64,000 nt of DNA from assembly GCA_900142905.1 (NCBI GenBank), contig FSRV01000002.1, positions 2,232,001-2,296,000 of the forward strand, in the 5' to 3' direction. Both the position numbers and the translations under genes were made by a program. Each line of letters begins with the position of its first letter. Position 1 is the stretch's first letter. The stretch is from Burkholderia sp. GAS332 (GTDB lineage Bacteria > Pseudomonadota > Gammaproteobacteria > Burkholderiales > Burkholderiaceae). Under the pieces are notes generated by a model. The model was not told where the DNA came from. It did not search any database and was given only the letters and a program-made list of their open reading frames with translations. This document shows positions 17,166-26,154 of this stretch, piece by piece.

Positions 17166-18731
17166 CTAGTATGCGTAGATGAACTGTACACCGAGTACGT
17201 CGTTCGATTTAACGTACTCTCCATCGAGCCTCTGAAACACGCGCTCGTTCGACCAGTCGTGCCGGTATTCAGCCTTGACTGTAATCTGGTCCGTTGGGTA
17301 GAACAGCAGTGCGCCAGTGATTTCCATTCGATTTGCCCCCTTGCACTCGCTGCCATTCGTCGCAGACGACGCGAGGCACGACGGGGCAATGCCGAAAGCA
17401 TTTAGTCCGTCCGTCCCGCTCGGGATAGAGGTACCGCCGCCTCCGCCGCCATTCCTTTGGTCATTCAGATAGTCGAAACGAAGTGTTGCTCCCATTCGCC
17501 CCAACAGTGCCGTGGTCCACTTACGATGCGCGAGCAAAGACAGGCCATACCATTGAGCAGTACCGCCGCTCCATGCGCCGCCCTGCAACTGGCCATAGTC
17601 GAGTTGGGCATTCAGTTGCACGTCGGCCAACGCGTAAGTCAGATCCCCCTCCGCGTAAAACTTACTGCCAAAAGGCGACGAGGAAGTACCCTGATAGCCA
17701 AAGCCGGAGCCGCAGGTGCCGGCCTGCCCACAAGACGGCGATTGCGCAGGCAGTGTGTTTCGCCCCCAACTGAACGAGCCACCAAGATCAAGCGCGCTTG
17801 ACCAGGTGTAGTCGACGCGCCCTGTCACGGTCGGCGTGCGGTTGCTCCATTGACCGATCGTGGCTGCGGATGACTGATACTCCTCGTTACCGAGGAAAGT
17901 CTTCCACGCCCAATTGCCGGTCGTGTAATTAAGGCCGGCGCCGATGTAAGTCCCTGGTTCGGAAAAGTCGAATAGCAACCCGTGCGACATCGCCAGGTTC
18001 AATGTGGACTGCTGATATTCGTAGCCTGCGAAACTCGGAATGTAGCCTGCAACGAACGTCGTCGTGTCGGACAGCGGTACATTGACAACAGCTGAGTTGA
18101 AGATGTTCCCGAAGGTCGAACCGCTGCTGTTTGTCGAGAACGTGCCATATCCACGGTTCGGCATGATCTGCAGTTCGACGCTAGGCGCGTAGGTGCCTTG
18201 TCCGAAGGTCTTCTTGATATCCAGATAGACGTCACCGATCGAAGAATCGTAGTAAGTGTACGGATCCCCTTTATTCAGGAAGCGAAACGACGAAGACCGC
18301 TGATCGTGTGAGGCGACATAGGCAGGATCGATATAGCCCGTTACGCTCAAGCCTGCGAGAGGACCACTGTTGGCCGCGTCGTTCAGGTTGTTCACTTTGA
18401 GTTGCTGGTTTGCAATCTGCTGCTTCATTGTGGCCAGTTGACCCTGCGTCAACAGCGCAGGCGCATCGTCGCTATCCGGCGCGGGATCATTCGACACGTC
18501 TTTCGTCATCTGAGGACCAGGGATGCTTGCGGCAGGGTCTTTCGCCTCAAGCTTCACCTCCAGCGCCTTGATCTTTGCTTCGTCCTTCTTGTGGTCGGCC
18601 AGCGTTACAGCGGTCAATGCTTCCAGCGCTTTGACCTTTGCTTCGAGTTGTTTGACCTGATCGTCAATCGGACTCGCCATGGCAAAACCCGGTAACCCGG
18701 CGAGTAACGCGCAAACCGTTCTTATCTTCAT
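17166..18731 (-). CDS. DUF3138 family outer-membrane porin-like protein
   Basis: A 521-residue exported protein. A Sec signal peptide of about 19 residues (MKIRTVCALLAGLPGFAMA) is followed by a heptad-rich coiled-coil stretch (about 22-65) and a second polar helix near 95-120. The rest is Gly/Ser/Tyr-rich beta-strand sequence beginning LSVTGYIDPAYVAS. It ends in Tyr (GVQFIYAY) as beta-barrels do. This architecture matches DUF3138 proteins of Burkholderiaceae, likely specific porins with a trimerising coiled coil. A four-Cys cluster (SPSCGQAGTCGSG and SCLASSATNGSEC) may form disulfides in surface loops. A regulon-type operator lies 150 bp upstream. Confidence 0.8.
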   Translation of the reverse strand: MKIRTVCALLAGLPGFAMASPIDDQVKQLEAKVKALEALTAVTLADHKKDEAKIKALEVKLEAKDPAASIPGPQMTKDVSNDPAPDSDDAPALLTQGQLATMKQQIANQQLKVNNLNDAANSGPLAGLSVTGYIDPAYVASHDQRSSSFRFLNKGDPYTYYDSSIGDVYLDIKKTFGQGTYAPSVELQIMPNRGYGTFSTNSSGSTFGNIFNSAVVNVPLSDTTTFVAGYIPSFAGYEYQQSTLNLAMSHGLLFDFSEPGTYIGAGLNYTTGNWAWKTFLGNEEYQSSAATIGQWSNRTPTVTGRVDYTWSSALDLGGSFSWGRNTLPAQSPSCGQAGTCGSGFGYQGTSSSPFGSKFYAEGDLTYALADVQLNAQLDYGQLQGGAWSGGTAQWYGLSLLAHRKWTTALLGRMGATLRFDYLNDQRNGGGGGGTSIPSGTDGLNAFGIAPSCLASSATNGSECKGANRMEITGALLFYPTDQITVKAEYRHDWSNERVFQRLDGEYVKSNDVLGVQFIYAY

Positions 18732-19109
18732 GTCGTCTCCTCTATTTATGTCTGCAGGCTAAGGCGCCTCTTGCGGCGAAACGCCTGCTCGCAGGCCGGC
18801 GATCGCATCGATCACGCATTTCGTGATCTGAGACAGTCGAAATTCAGACTGTCATTCCGTTCGCACCATATCGGTGATACGTTCATTCAATTAGAAGCAT
18901 TTCCTGTTCGGATATCTCGACGTATGACGCATGGAACGTTGTGCTAGTCAGATCGACTACGACCCAGTTTTTACGTACCTTGCCGCTTACCAAGCGTCGG
19001 TAACGTCGTTCACGAGACACTCTCCCAACGCACAACAGGGACAGCGAGAGAGGGCCGCTTCACCCTCACCGTCCCTATCAGCCGGTTTGCTGACGCAGTT
19101 GTGGCAACA
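18732..19109. other. Intergenic region with operator site 4
   Basis: This 378-bp gap separates the DUF3138 gene from the end of the aminotransferase gene, both on the minus strand. It contains ACGTTCATTCAAT at 18879-18891, an exact 13-mer shared with the site upstream of the second importer (23669-23681), but no clear -10 box in register. An imperfect GC hairpin (about 19035-19076, AGGGACAGCGAG against the reverse of CTCACCGTCCCT) may end the aminotransferase transcript. No gene is supported here. Confidence 0.5.
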
Positions 19110-20504
19110 TCACGCGATCGTGATGCCTAGTTCCTGCTCAATGTCGTGCATAGTGCGCAAAATGCCTTCGCGCAGCACGTCGATCATTTGGTCAATCTGC
19201 GCTTTACTAATGACGAGGGGTGGCGAAAAGACGCACTGGTTGACAATCGGCCTAAGCATCAGCCCCAGTTCATGGCAATGCCGGTCGATCCGCGCACCGA
19301 GATTGCTGTCGAACTCCAAAGAGTTCTCGGCTATCTCTTTGACTGTGCACTCGACGCAGCCGACCAACCCCATCCCCCTTACGTCAAGTACGATGGGAAT
19401 CTCTCGCAATTCCTGCAAACGCGCCTGGAAATATGTCCCCACCTCGCGCACGTGCTCCAGGATCCTTTCGCGCTCGATAATTTCAATGCTCTTGAGTGCC
19501 GCGACGCAGCAGACCGGATGGCCCGAGTACGTAAATCCGTGCCCGAATGTGGCCCCCTGCGCACGCTCGCCCGAGACCTCCGAAAACAGACGATCTGAGA
19601 TCAGGCATGCCCCAAGCGGCAGATAGCCCGAGGTAAGTCCTTTCGCGCAGGTGATAATGTCGGGTTCAACGCCGAACACGTCCTTCGACGCGAACCAGTG
19701 ACCCAGTCGGCCAAAACCGGTCACCACTTCGTCAGAAATGTAGAGGACATCGTACTTTCGACAGATCTCCCAGCATTTACGCAGATACCCCTCCGGCGGC
19801 ACGATGACGCCACCCGATGACTGGATCGGCTCGGCGATAAATGCGCCGACGTTCTCAGCCCCCAATTCGAGGATCTTCGTTTCAAGATCGTTGGCCTTTT
19901 CGTCAGCGAACGCGTGGACCGTCATTCCGGATGGCCGACGCGACGGATTGACCGACGGCAAGAAGTGGACAAACGGCGAACCGATATCGAACCAGTTCTT
20001 GTCGCGGTCCTTGCCCGTCACGAGCGAGCACAGGTAAGTGCTGCCATGGTAAGCAGAGGCGCGTGAAATGATGTGCTTCTTGCCCGGACGCCCTTTGACG
20101 TTGTTGTAGAAATGCACGAATCGAAGCGCGGTATCGACTGCCGTTGACCCCCCTGTTGTCAGGAAGACATGATTCAGATCGCCAGGCGCCAGTTCCGCCA
20201 ATTTGGCGGCTAGCCTGGCCGACGGTTCACTCGTCAACGAAAAGGGATTCATGTACGGCACCTGCATGATCTGCTGTGAGATCGCATCGGCCATTTCCTG
20301 ACGACCGTATCCGATCTGCATACACCACATGCCGCCGGGCCCATCGATCAACCGCCGCCCCGTTTCATCGTAGACGTAAATTCCGTCAGCGCGAGAAATG
20401 ACGGTACGGTTCGTGCCCCCCGCATCCGCCATTGACTCCCACGGGTGGAACCACGACTCATTGTCGTTCTTGCGGATTTGATCCAGATTTTTCAAAGCCT
20501 TCAT
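19110..20504 (-). CDS. Class III aminotransferase, putrescine/amine:pyruvate type
   Basis: A PLP-dependent omega-aminotransferase of 464 residues, resembling SpuC-type polyamine:pyruvate transaminases. Motifs, numbered from the chosen start, are DGPGGMWCMQIGYGR (about 54-68), TTGGSTAVDTALR (about 116-128), SDEVVTGFGRLG with the cofactor-binding Asp at 258, and DIITCAKGLTSGYLPLGA with the PLP lysine at 288. It would turn a primary amine into an aldehyde. The ATG at complement(20502..20504) has GGAG 6 bp upstream and avoids overlap with the preceding permease gene; an earlier start at 20558 would overlap it. It is the last gene of the potABC-aminotransferase operon, which ties import to deamination. 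Confidence 0.9.
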   Translation of the reverse strand: MKALKNLDQIRKNDNESWFHPWESMADAGGTNRTVISRADGIYVYDETGRRLIDGPGGMWCMQIGYGRQEMADAISQQIMQVPYMNPFSLTSEPSARLAAKLAELAPGDLNHVFLTTGGSTAVDTALRFVHFYNNVKGRPGKKHIISRASAYHGSTYLCSLVTGKDRDKNWFDIGSPFVHFLPSVNPSRRPSGMTVHAFADEKANDLETKILELGAENVGAFIAEPIQSSGGVIVPPEGYLRKCWEICRKYDVLYISDEVVTGFGRLGHWFASKDVFGVEPDIITCAKGLTSGYLPLGACLISDRLFSEVSGERAQGATFGHGFTYSGHPVCCVAALKSIEIIERERILEHVREVGTYFQARLQELREIPIVLDVRGMGLVGCVECTVKEIAENSLEFDSNLGARIDRHCHELGLMLRPIVNQCVFSPPLVISKAQIDQMIDVLREGILRTMHDIEQELGITIA

Positions 20505-20538
20505 ATTTACTCCATGAAATTCGCTTGCACGTACGTCG

Positions 20539-21420
20539 TTATGCTGTTTGCGTTGCACGTCCCACTACGGGTCTATCGGTCTGCACGTTCGCCAACGCGC
20601 GGCTGATCTCGCGGTCACGACTTCGAAGCCGCCTGAGCATAAAGTGGTTGTTGACCACTACAGCGGAGGTGACGAACACAATGACGAGCGTCCCCAGCGC
20701 ATTGATCTCGGGGTTAAGCCCAAGCCGCACGCGGGATAGCACAACCAGCGGCAACAAGGTCGAACCCGGTCCCGACAGGAACGCGGACATGATGATGTCG
20801 TCCATGGAAATCGTGAACGATAGAAGCCATCCGGAAATCAGCGCCTGGGCGATGAGTGGCAATGTCACATCGAAAAACACTCGCAGCGATGTTGCGCCGA
20901 GATCTTGCGCAGCTTCTCCAAGCGATTTATCCATTCCCGAGAGCCGGGATTGCACCGTGATCGCGACGTAGGACAGGCAGAGCATCACGTGACCAATCCA
21001 TATCGTCACCATCCCGCGCCCGCCTGGCCACCCGGTTACCTGCTGCAAGCCGACGAACAACAGGAGCAGCGAGATCCCCTGAATAACTTCGGGCAGCACG
21101 AGCGGCGCATTCGTCATGGCGGCGAATAGTGTGAATCCGCGAAACCGCCCTGAGTTGGCGATGACAAAGCCTGCCCATGTACCGATGAACACCGAGGTGA
21201 AGGCCGTTGCAATCGCAATTTTTAAACTTGTAACCGCGGCATTCAGAAGTTCTGTGTCCTGCGTCAACGCGTAGTACCACTTGAACGAGAAACCAGTCCA
21301 CACAGTGACGAGCTGTGACTCGTTAAAGGAATAGAAAACGACGCTTAGCATCGGCACGTAGAGAAACATGAATACAAGAAACAGGAAGGTTCCCGGAAGA
21401 AATGCACGCAGCTTGTTCAT
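20539..21420 (-). CDS. ABC transporter permease, PotC-type (second system)
   Basis: A 293-residue permease with six helices. The N-terminal MNKLRAFLPGTFLFLVFMFLY leads to SVVFYSFNES, a PotC-like start, and the EAA loop (EAAQDLGATSLRVFFDVTLPLIAQ) lies near residues 168-191. FTISMDDIIMSAFLSGPG (about 200-217) is the PotC/I-type segment. It starts 2 bp after the PotB-type gene and is followed by the aminotransferase. It belongs to the putrescine/spermidine class; substrate not proven. Confidence 0.9.
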   Translation of the reverse strand: MNKLRAFLPGTFLFLVFMFLYVPMLSVVFYSFNESQLVTVWTGFSFKWYYALTQDTELLNAAVTSLKIAIATAFTSVFIGTWAGFVIANSGRFRGFTLFAAMTNAPLVLPEVIQGISLLLLFVGLQQVTGWPGGRGMVTIWIGHVMLCLSYVAITVQSRLSGMDKSLGEAAQDLGATSLRVFFDVTLPLIAQALISGWLLSFTISMDDIIMSAFLSGPGSTLLPLVVLSRVRLGLNPEINALGTLVIVFVTSAVVVNNHFMLRRLRSRDREISRALANVQTDRPVVGRATQTA

Positions 21421-21422
21421 TT

Positions 21423-22331
21423 TTATTTGAGCTCCTTAGCCTGGATTGTCTGAAACCACGCCATGGGGATCAGCAGCAATGCGACCATCGCACAAGCAGC
21501 CGCGGCTGCAACCGGCCAGTCCGTATTGTTGAAAAAATCGTCCCACATCACGCGGCCAATCATGAGCGAGTCGGCTCCCCCCAACAGCTCCGGGATCACG
21601 TACTCACCGACAGCAGGAATGAATACCAGCAGGCAGCCAGCGACAATCCCCCTCGCCGACAGAGGGATGGTGACCGTGAGGAAAACCTTCCATGGTTTTG
21701 CACCAAGATCGCGTGCAGCTTCGAGCAGTCTCACATCCATCTTCACGAGGTGCGCGTACAAAGGCAGGATGAGATAGGGCAGGTATGAATAGACCATTCC
21801 GATGTAAAGCCCCCAATCGGTGTGATACAAGCGCAGCGGCTCGTCGATCACATGGCTCCAGATCAACACCGAGTTGAGCAGCCCCCTCTCCTTCAGAATG
21901 CCAATCCACGAATAGATACGAATCAAATACGACGTCCAGAAAGGCAACATCACACCTATCATCAGCAGGTTGCGTCGGGCCGGAGTGGAGCGCGCGATGA
22001 TATAAGCCGTTGGATAGCCAATCACAAGACACAGCAATGTCGAGAAAAGCGCGACCTCTACGGACTTCAGATATGCACCGATATACAGGCCATCAGTCAG
22101 CACCGAACGGTAGTGTGAGAAATTCAGTTTGATCTGCAGAACACCGTTGCTAAAGTCCATCAGGGACGAGTATGGCGGCATCGCCATGCGCAGATCTGCA
22201 AAGCTGATCTTCGCCACGACAAGGAAGGGCACCATGAAGAACAGCAGCAGGAACGCGAACGGAACGGCGATGACTACCGATCGGCCGGATGGTTTGATCT
22301 GGCTGCAAATTTTGAGGAGAGGCGAGTTCAT
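21423..22331 (-). CDS. ABC transporter permease, PotB-type (second system)
   Basis: A 302-residue permease. The ATG at complement(22329..22331) overlaps the ATPase stop codon (ATGA), which supports this start over an ORF start 11 codons upstream. Six helices are visible, with the EAA loop (EAARDLGAKPWKVFLTVTIPLSARG) in the C-terminal half and PELLGGADSLMIGRV shortly after it, a segment common to PotB/PotH proteins. Translation is probably coupled to the ATPase gene. Confidence 0.9.
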   Translation of the reverse strand: MNSPLLKICSQIKPSGRSVVIAVPFAFLLLFFMVPFLVVAKISFADLRMAMPPYSSLMDFSNGVLQIKLNFSHYRSVLTDGLYIGAYLKSVEVALFSTLLCLVIGYPTAYIIARSTPARRNLLMIGVMLPFWTSYLIRIYSWIGILKERGLLNSVLIWSHVIDEPLRLYHTDWGLYIGMVYSYLPYLILPLYAHLVKMDVRLLEAARDLGAKPWKVFLTVTIPLSARGIVAGCLLVFIPAVGEYVIPELLGGADSLMIGRVMWDDFFNNTDWPVAAAAACAMVALLLIPMAWFQTIQAKELK

Positions 22332-23521
22332 TTCTCCACCACCACAACGCTGTCCGGGTCCCACGCGAGGTACACCGACTCACCATAGGCAAGACAATGA
22401 TCGAAGCTCTTCAATGTCAAGCGGGAGACATTGACAGTCATCAGCTTTCCGCTGCGCAGCCGAATATAGAAGAGCGTATAGCTGCCCATGTAGGCGTATT
22501 CTTCGATCAGACCTTCCGCGATGTTGCTATTAGTCAAAGGCGGATTAAGACTCATGCTCAAGCGTTCGGGACGAATCGAGATATGGACCGCCATGCCCTG
22601 ACGCAAATTGATAGGGTTTTTCGTACGAATGGGCGCAGCCAGATCGGCGGAGTCGATCAGGACCGACTGATCCTCGATCAACATGCCCTCAAACATATTC
22701 GTCGAGCCGATGAAGTCTGCGGCAAACCGACAATTTGGAAATTCGTAAACCTCCTCCGGGGCGCCAATTTGCATGATCCGGCCATGGTTCATGACTGCGA
22801 GACGATCAGCCATCGTCATCGCTTCATCCTGGTCGTGGGTCACCATGACGCACGTCACACCCACTCGCTGCAAGATGTTGCCAAGCTCAAACTGAGTCTG
22901 CTGACGAATTTTCTTGTCCAGTGCGGACATTGGCTCGTCCAGAAGCAACAATTTGGGGCGCTTGATCAAACTGCGCGCAAGGGCTATGCGCTGCTGCTGA
23001 CCTCCGGACAACTGATGCGGCTTGCGCATTCGATAGGCGGACATCTGAACCAGGTCGAGCACCTCGCTGACCCTTTCCTTGATCTCGGTCTTCGGTATGC
23101 GCTCCTGCTTCAAACCATACGCGACGTTTGCCTCAACTGTCATATGAGGAAACAACGCGTAAGACTGAAACATCATGTTGGTCGGGCGGCGGTGAACCGG
23201 CAATCTGGCAAGATCCTGGCCTTCAATCAGAATTCGGCCTGACGTCGGCGTCTCCAGCCCCGCCATCATGCGTAGCAGGGTTGATTTCCCACATCCCGAA
23301 CTGCCGAGTAGCGCAAACAATTCGCCTTTCCCAATCGACAGATTCACGCAATCGACCGCCTTAGAATCGCCGAAGCTCTTCGCTACATCGATAATCTGAA
23401 CGAAATCCGGGTACCGATTGCGGGGCGCAATTTGCTCAAATTTCTTCGATCCGTCAATTACATGGCCATACGCGACTGCGTCCCGCCCAGTTCGATCTGT
23501 TTCGATTGGTGCATTGTTCAT
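22328..23521 (-). CDS. ABC transporter ATP-binding protein, PotA-type (second system)
   Basis: A 397-residue ATPase. Walker A is GSSGCGKST (73-81), the Q-loop is in MMFQSYALFPHMTV, the signature is LSGGQQQR (171-178), Walker B is LLLLDEP (191-197) and the switch His is H229. The C-terminal part carries a TOBE domain. The first 40 residues form a polar N-terminal extension. Gene order from here is ATPase, PotB, PotC, aminotransferase with overlaps or tiny gaps, so one operon. Operator site 5 lies 140 bp upstream. Confidence 0.92.
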   Translation of the reverse strand: MNNAPIETDRTGRDAVAYGHVIDGSKKFEQIAPRNRYPDFVQIIDVAKSFGDSKAVDCVNLSIGKGELFALLGSSGCGKSTLLRMMAGLETPTSGRILIEGQDLARLPVHRRPTNMMFQSYALFPHMTVEANVAYGLKQERIPKTEIKERVSEVLDLVQMSAYRMRKPHQLSGGQQQRIALARSLIKRPKLLLLDEPMSALDKKIRQQTQFELGNILQRVGVTCVMVTHDQDEAMTMADRLAVMNHGRIMQIGAPEEVYEFPNCRFAADFIGSTNMFEGMLIEDQSVLIDSADLAAPIRTKNPINLRQGMAVHISIRPERLSMSLNPPLTNSNIAEGLIEEYAYMGSYTLFYIRLRSGKLMTVNVSRLTLKSFDHCLAYGESVYLAWDPDSVVVVEK

Positions 23522-23868
23522 ATACCAGCCTCATTAGTACTATTAAGTAACAACGTGACACGACTGCACACATGACATTTACATCGCCTTCATTTTCAGT
23601 CGTCACGACCCGGAAGACCGTACCGCGGTTGCCCGTACGCGCCAATCACTGATGCTTATGTTGAACTAACGTTCATTCAATATGACGAACGAAAAAATGC
23701 GTGAAACGCTCGATTCTCACTGCATCACACTTCGGTTCTCGCCAGTCGGTGACAGTTCGGTCATCTCAATGCAGAGACAACAAAAACTGCCGCCGACTGG
23801 TAATCTGGAATCGCCCACCCAGCAAGCAAAGCTCGCGCATTGCTTTTGTGGTGCAGCAAAGTCCATCG
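23522..23868. promoter_or_regulatory. Upstream region of second importer with operator site 5
   Basis: This 347-bp gap lies between the ATPase start and the end of the TetR gene. At 23661-23676 it has TTGAAC-TAAC-GTTCAT, which contains a perfect TGAAC-N4-GTTCA inverted repeat and runs into ACGTTCATTCAAT (23669-23681), shared exactly with 18879-18891. On the minus strand TTGAAT could serve as a -35 box, but no good -10 box follows at the right distance. No gene is supported in the gap. Confidence 0.6.
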
Positions 23869-24516
23869 TCACGCAAGCGTCTTCGCCAGGAAGTCCAGAC
23901 AAGCGTCCTCTGCCTCTTTGGGGGTGAACCCTTTCGGGTCGAGCCCCCATTCCAGCCACAGACCGTCTATCAATCCGATCAGCGAGATGGCGGCCCTTCG
24001 GGCGTTAATTTCGCACCCACGCTTTTGTCCGACCAGTTCGAACAGCGCCTGGTATGTGTCACGATCCTGCTTGTAGGTCTCGCGATGCAGGCGCCTCAAA
24101 TCCGGCGACTTCGCAATCACACTCCAGTATCCCACCCATATCCCGAGGTATTCGGGCTTGAAAAGCGTTGGCCCGAAGCACACGCGAATGAACGCGCGCA
24201 GGCGATCCTCCGGGTCGCTGTAGGTATTCATCACCATCTGCTGCGTGTGAAACGCCCATTCGTCACAAAGCTCCCTGTACGATTGGCGCAGCAGTTCCTC
24301 CTTCGTATCGAAGTAATGATTAATCATTCCCCGCGAGACCTGCGCTTCCGCGCAAATATTCTCAACGGTGGTACCCGAAAACCCGTACTTCGCAATCGAG
24401 CGCATGGTCGCCTGAATCAGCGACTTGCGACGAACCTCAGGATCTTCACGGCTGCGCGTGCGCGCCGTCTGTTTTCTCGCGCTCTCTGCGTTGGGTTCGG
24501 ATTTCGCCATCGTCAT
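23869..24516 (-). CDS. TetR-family regulator, BetI-like (1)
   Basis: A 215-residue repressor-type regulator. The N-terminal helix-turn-helix reads RKSLIQATMRSIAKYGFSG, TVENICAEAQVSRGMINHYF and DTKEELLR (about 30-77). The C-terminal domain, with FKPEYLGIWVGYWSVIAKSPDLRRLHRETYKQDRDTYQALF and LIDGLWLEWGLDP, resembles BetI, the choline-betaine regulator. Two ATGs (24516 and 24510) follow GAGG; the first is used. The ORF stays open upstream to 24660 without homology. It lies between potD and potA of the second importer on the same strand, so it probably senses that importer's substrate. Confidence 0.85.
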   Translation of the reverse strand: MTMAKSEPNAESARKQTARTRSREDPEVRRKSLIQATMRSIAKYGFSGTTVENICAEAQVSRGMINHYFDTKEELLRQSYRELCDEWAFHTQQMVMNTYSDPEDRLRAFIRVCFGPTLFKPEYLGIWVGYWSVIAKSPDLRRLHRETYKQDRDTYQALFELVGQKRGCEINARRAAISLIGLIDGLWLEWGLDPKGFTPKEAEDACLDFLAKTLA

Positions 24517-24637
24517 GCGCCTCAATGAAATTTTCTGGATATTGGCAGCTATTATATGAGGCCTCGTTCTCCCGCGCGGCCATGCCCCCAGACAACCCTC
24601 AGCGCTACGGGACAAGTATCTCCCTGATGCAGCCTGA

Positions 24638-25741
24638 TCAGCGATCCGCCTTGAAATCAAGCCAAAGCTTGTTGATGGTGTGGCGAATGTCGGGATCGAT
24701 CGGCTGAAGCACGAAATACGTTTTGACCTGCTCGCTCGTTGGATAAATGGAAGTGTCGTTCACCAGGCTAGCATTGATCATGCTACGTGCGGCCACGTTG
24801 CCCGTGGGGTACGTCGTATCGTTCGTAATTCCCGCCGATACATCCGGTTTCAGAATGAAATTGATCCATTTGTAGGCGTCTTCTTTATTCTCGGCATCTT
24901 TGGGAATAGCCATCATGGTGAACCACACGCCGCCGCCGCCTTTCGGAACCAGATATTTGATTTCGAAGTCGCGATGTGCCTCCATGACACGACGTTTGAT
25001 CATTCCTGCGTCGCCGGACCAAGTGTAAGCGACGCAGACATCGCCGCCGGCCACGTCGTTGAGATAGGTAGAACTGAACTGGGTAACGTAGGGTCTGATC
25101 TTCTTCAAGACATTGTAGGCATCCCGGTAGTCACTGACGTTTTTGCTATTCGGATCGCGGCCCATGTAGGACAGGACGATCGGGAATACATCAGCAGGAG
25201 AATCGACAATCGAGACGCCGCATTTGCTCAGTTTGCTGACTACGGCCGGATTAAACAGGAGATTCCATCCCAGTGCATCGAGGTCTACGTCCTTCCCGAG
25301 TACCGCACCCACCTGCTTGAGATTGATCGAAATGCCTTCCGTTCCCCAGGCGTACGGCACGCCATAACGATTACCGGGATCCATTTTGGAGATCTTCTTC
25401 ATCAACTCTGGATCGATATTCGACCGGTTTGGAATTTTCGTCCAATCGAGTTTTTCATAAACCCCGGCTTCAATCTGGTTTGCCATGTAGGTCAGCGTCG
25501 GATACACCACGTCGTAGCCGGTGTGGCCGCTGAGCAGCTTGGCCTGCAGTGTGTCGTCGCTGTCGAGCGCATCGTACTTTACCTTTACACCCGTCGCCTG
25601 CTGATACTGGGCGACCGTGTCCTTTCCAATGTAGTCGGACCAATTGAGCACATTGAGCGTGCCGGTTGCGGCGAGGGCAGCGCCGTGGCCAAGAACAACG
25701 CTTACGAAGACAAGTGGTATGGACGCTTTCATGCACTTCAC
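24638..25741 (-). CDS. Periplasmic polyamine-type substrate-binding protein (PotD/SpuD-like)
   Basis: A 367-residue binding protein for the second importer. A Sec signal peptide (about 24 residues, cleaved after ALA) precedes GTLNVLNWSDYIGKDT, the canonical PotD start. YDVVYPTLTYM and YGVPYAWGTEGISIN are pocket segments shared with putrescine/spermidine binders. The first codon is GTG at complement(25739..25741), which sits 6 bp after a strong AAGGAGGA; an ATG three codons on would be 15 bp away, so GTG is the likely start. It is apart from potABC, with the TetR gene in between. Site 6 is its promoter. Confidence 0.9.
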   Translation of the reverse strand: MKCMKASIPLVFVSVVLGHGAALAATGTLNVLNWSDYIGKDTVAQYQQATGVKVKYDALDSDDTLQAKLLSGHTGYDVVYPTLTYMANQIEAGVYEKLDWTKIPNRSNIDPELMKKISKMDPGNRYGVPYAWGTEGISINLKQVGAVLGKDVDLDALGWNLLFNPAVVSKLSKCGVSIVDSPADVFPIVLSYMGRDPNSKNVSDYRDAYNVLKKIRPYVTQFSSTYLNDVAGGDVCVAYTWSGDAGMIKRRVMEAHRDFEIKYLVPKGGGGVWFTMMAIPKDAENKEDAYKWINFILKPDVSAGITNDTTYPTGNVAARSMINASLVNDTSIYPTSEQVKTYFVLQPIDPDIRHTINKLWLDFKADR

Positions 25742-25822
25742 GGCGTATCCTCCTTCGGGAAACTAGGGTGTCTGAGCGGCGCTCTTCTGCCCTTCCTGCA
25801 GCACGAACATTCCTGCGATGGA

Positions 25823-25852
25823 TCGTAGTCTACTATTTTACGATCGTTCAAT
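25823..25852 (-). promoter_or_regulatory. Composite promoter-operator, site 6 (potD promoter)
   Basis: On the minus strand: TTGAAC (complement 25847-25852), an 18-bp spacer, TACGAT (complement 25823-25828). The right half GTTCAA is intact; the other half is degenerate (TTTTAC). It gives a leader of about 75 nt before the GTG start of the binding-protein gene. It shares the 413-bp gap 25742-26154 with site 7; that gap is otherwise AT-rich and empty. Confidence 0.65.
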
Positions 25853-26092
25853 AGCATAGGCAGAACTACCTAGACGAGAACAATTTTCGAAGCGCCGTCG
25901 CTCGACAATCAAGCATCGCAGCTTATCTCACACGGAACCATAAAATTTCACCAAAGTCCTTTTCAGCAAGGCTTTGATAGGAATTACGGAAGATTTACAG
26001 GCGTAGCAAGTAGATCGAACGACCCAGCATTTAAAGGTCTTTCCGTACGAATCAAACCAGCTTGATCTCAACGTAGCATGGTCAACTTTTTA

Positions 26093-26122
26093 TTGAACAT
26101 TCGTTTGATAACTACATATAAT
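26093..26122 (+). promoter_or_regulatory. Composite promoter-operator, site 7 (second tetR promoter)
   Basis: TTGAAC (26093-26098), an 18-bp spacer, and a consensus TATAAT (26117-26122). TTGAAC-ATTC-GTTTGA (26093-26108) is the operator-like repeat; its first 12 bases match the porin site on its minus strand. It drives the TetR gene at 26155 and suggests autoregulation. Confidence 0.75.
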
Positions 26123-26154
26123 TGAGCGTGTCATGACTTCCGTGAGGCGGTAGA

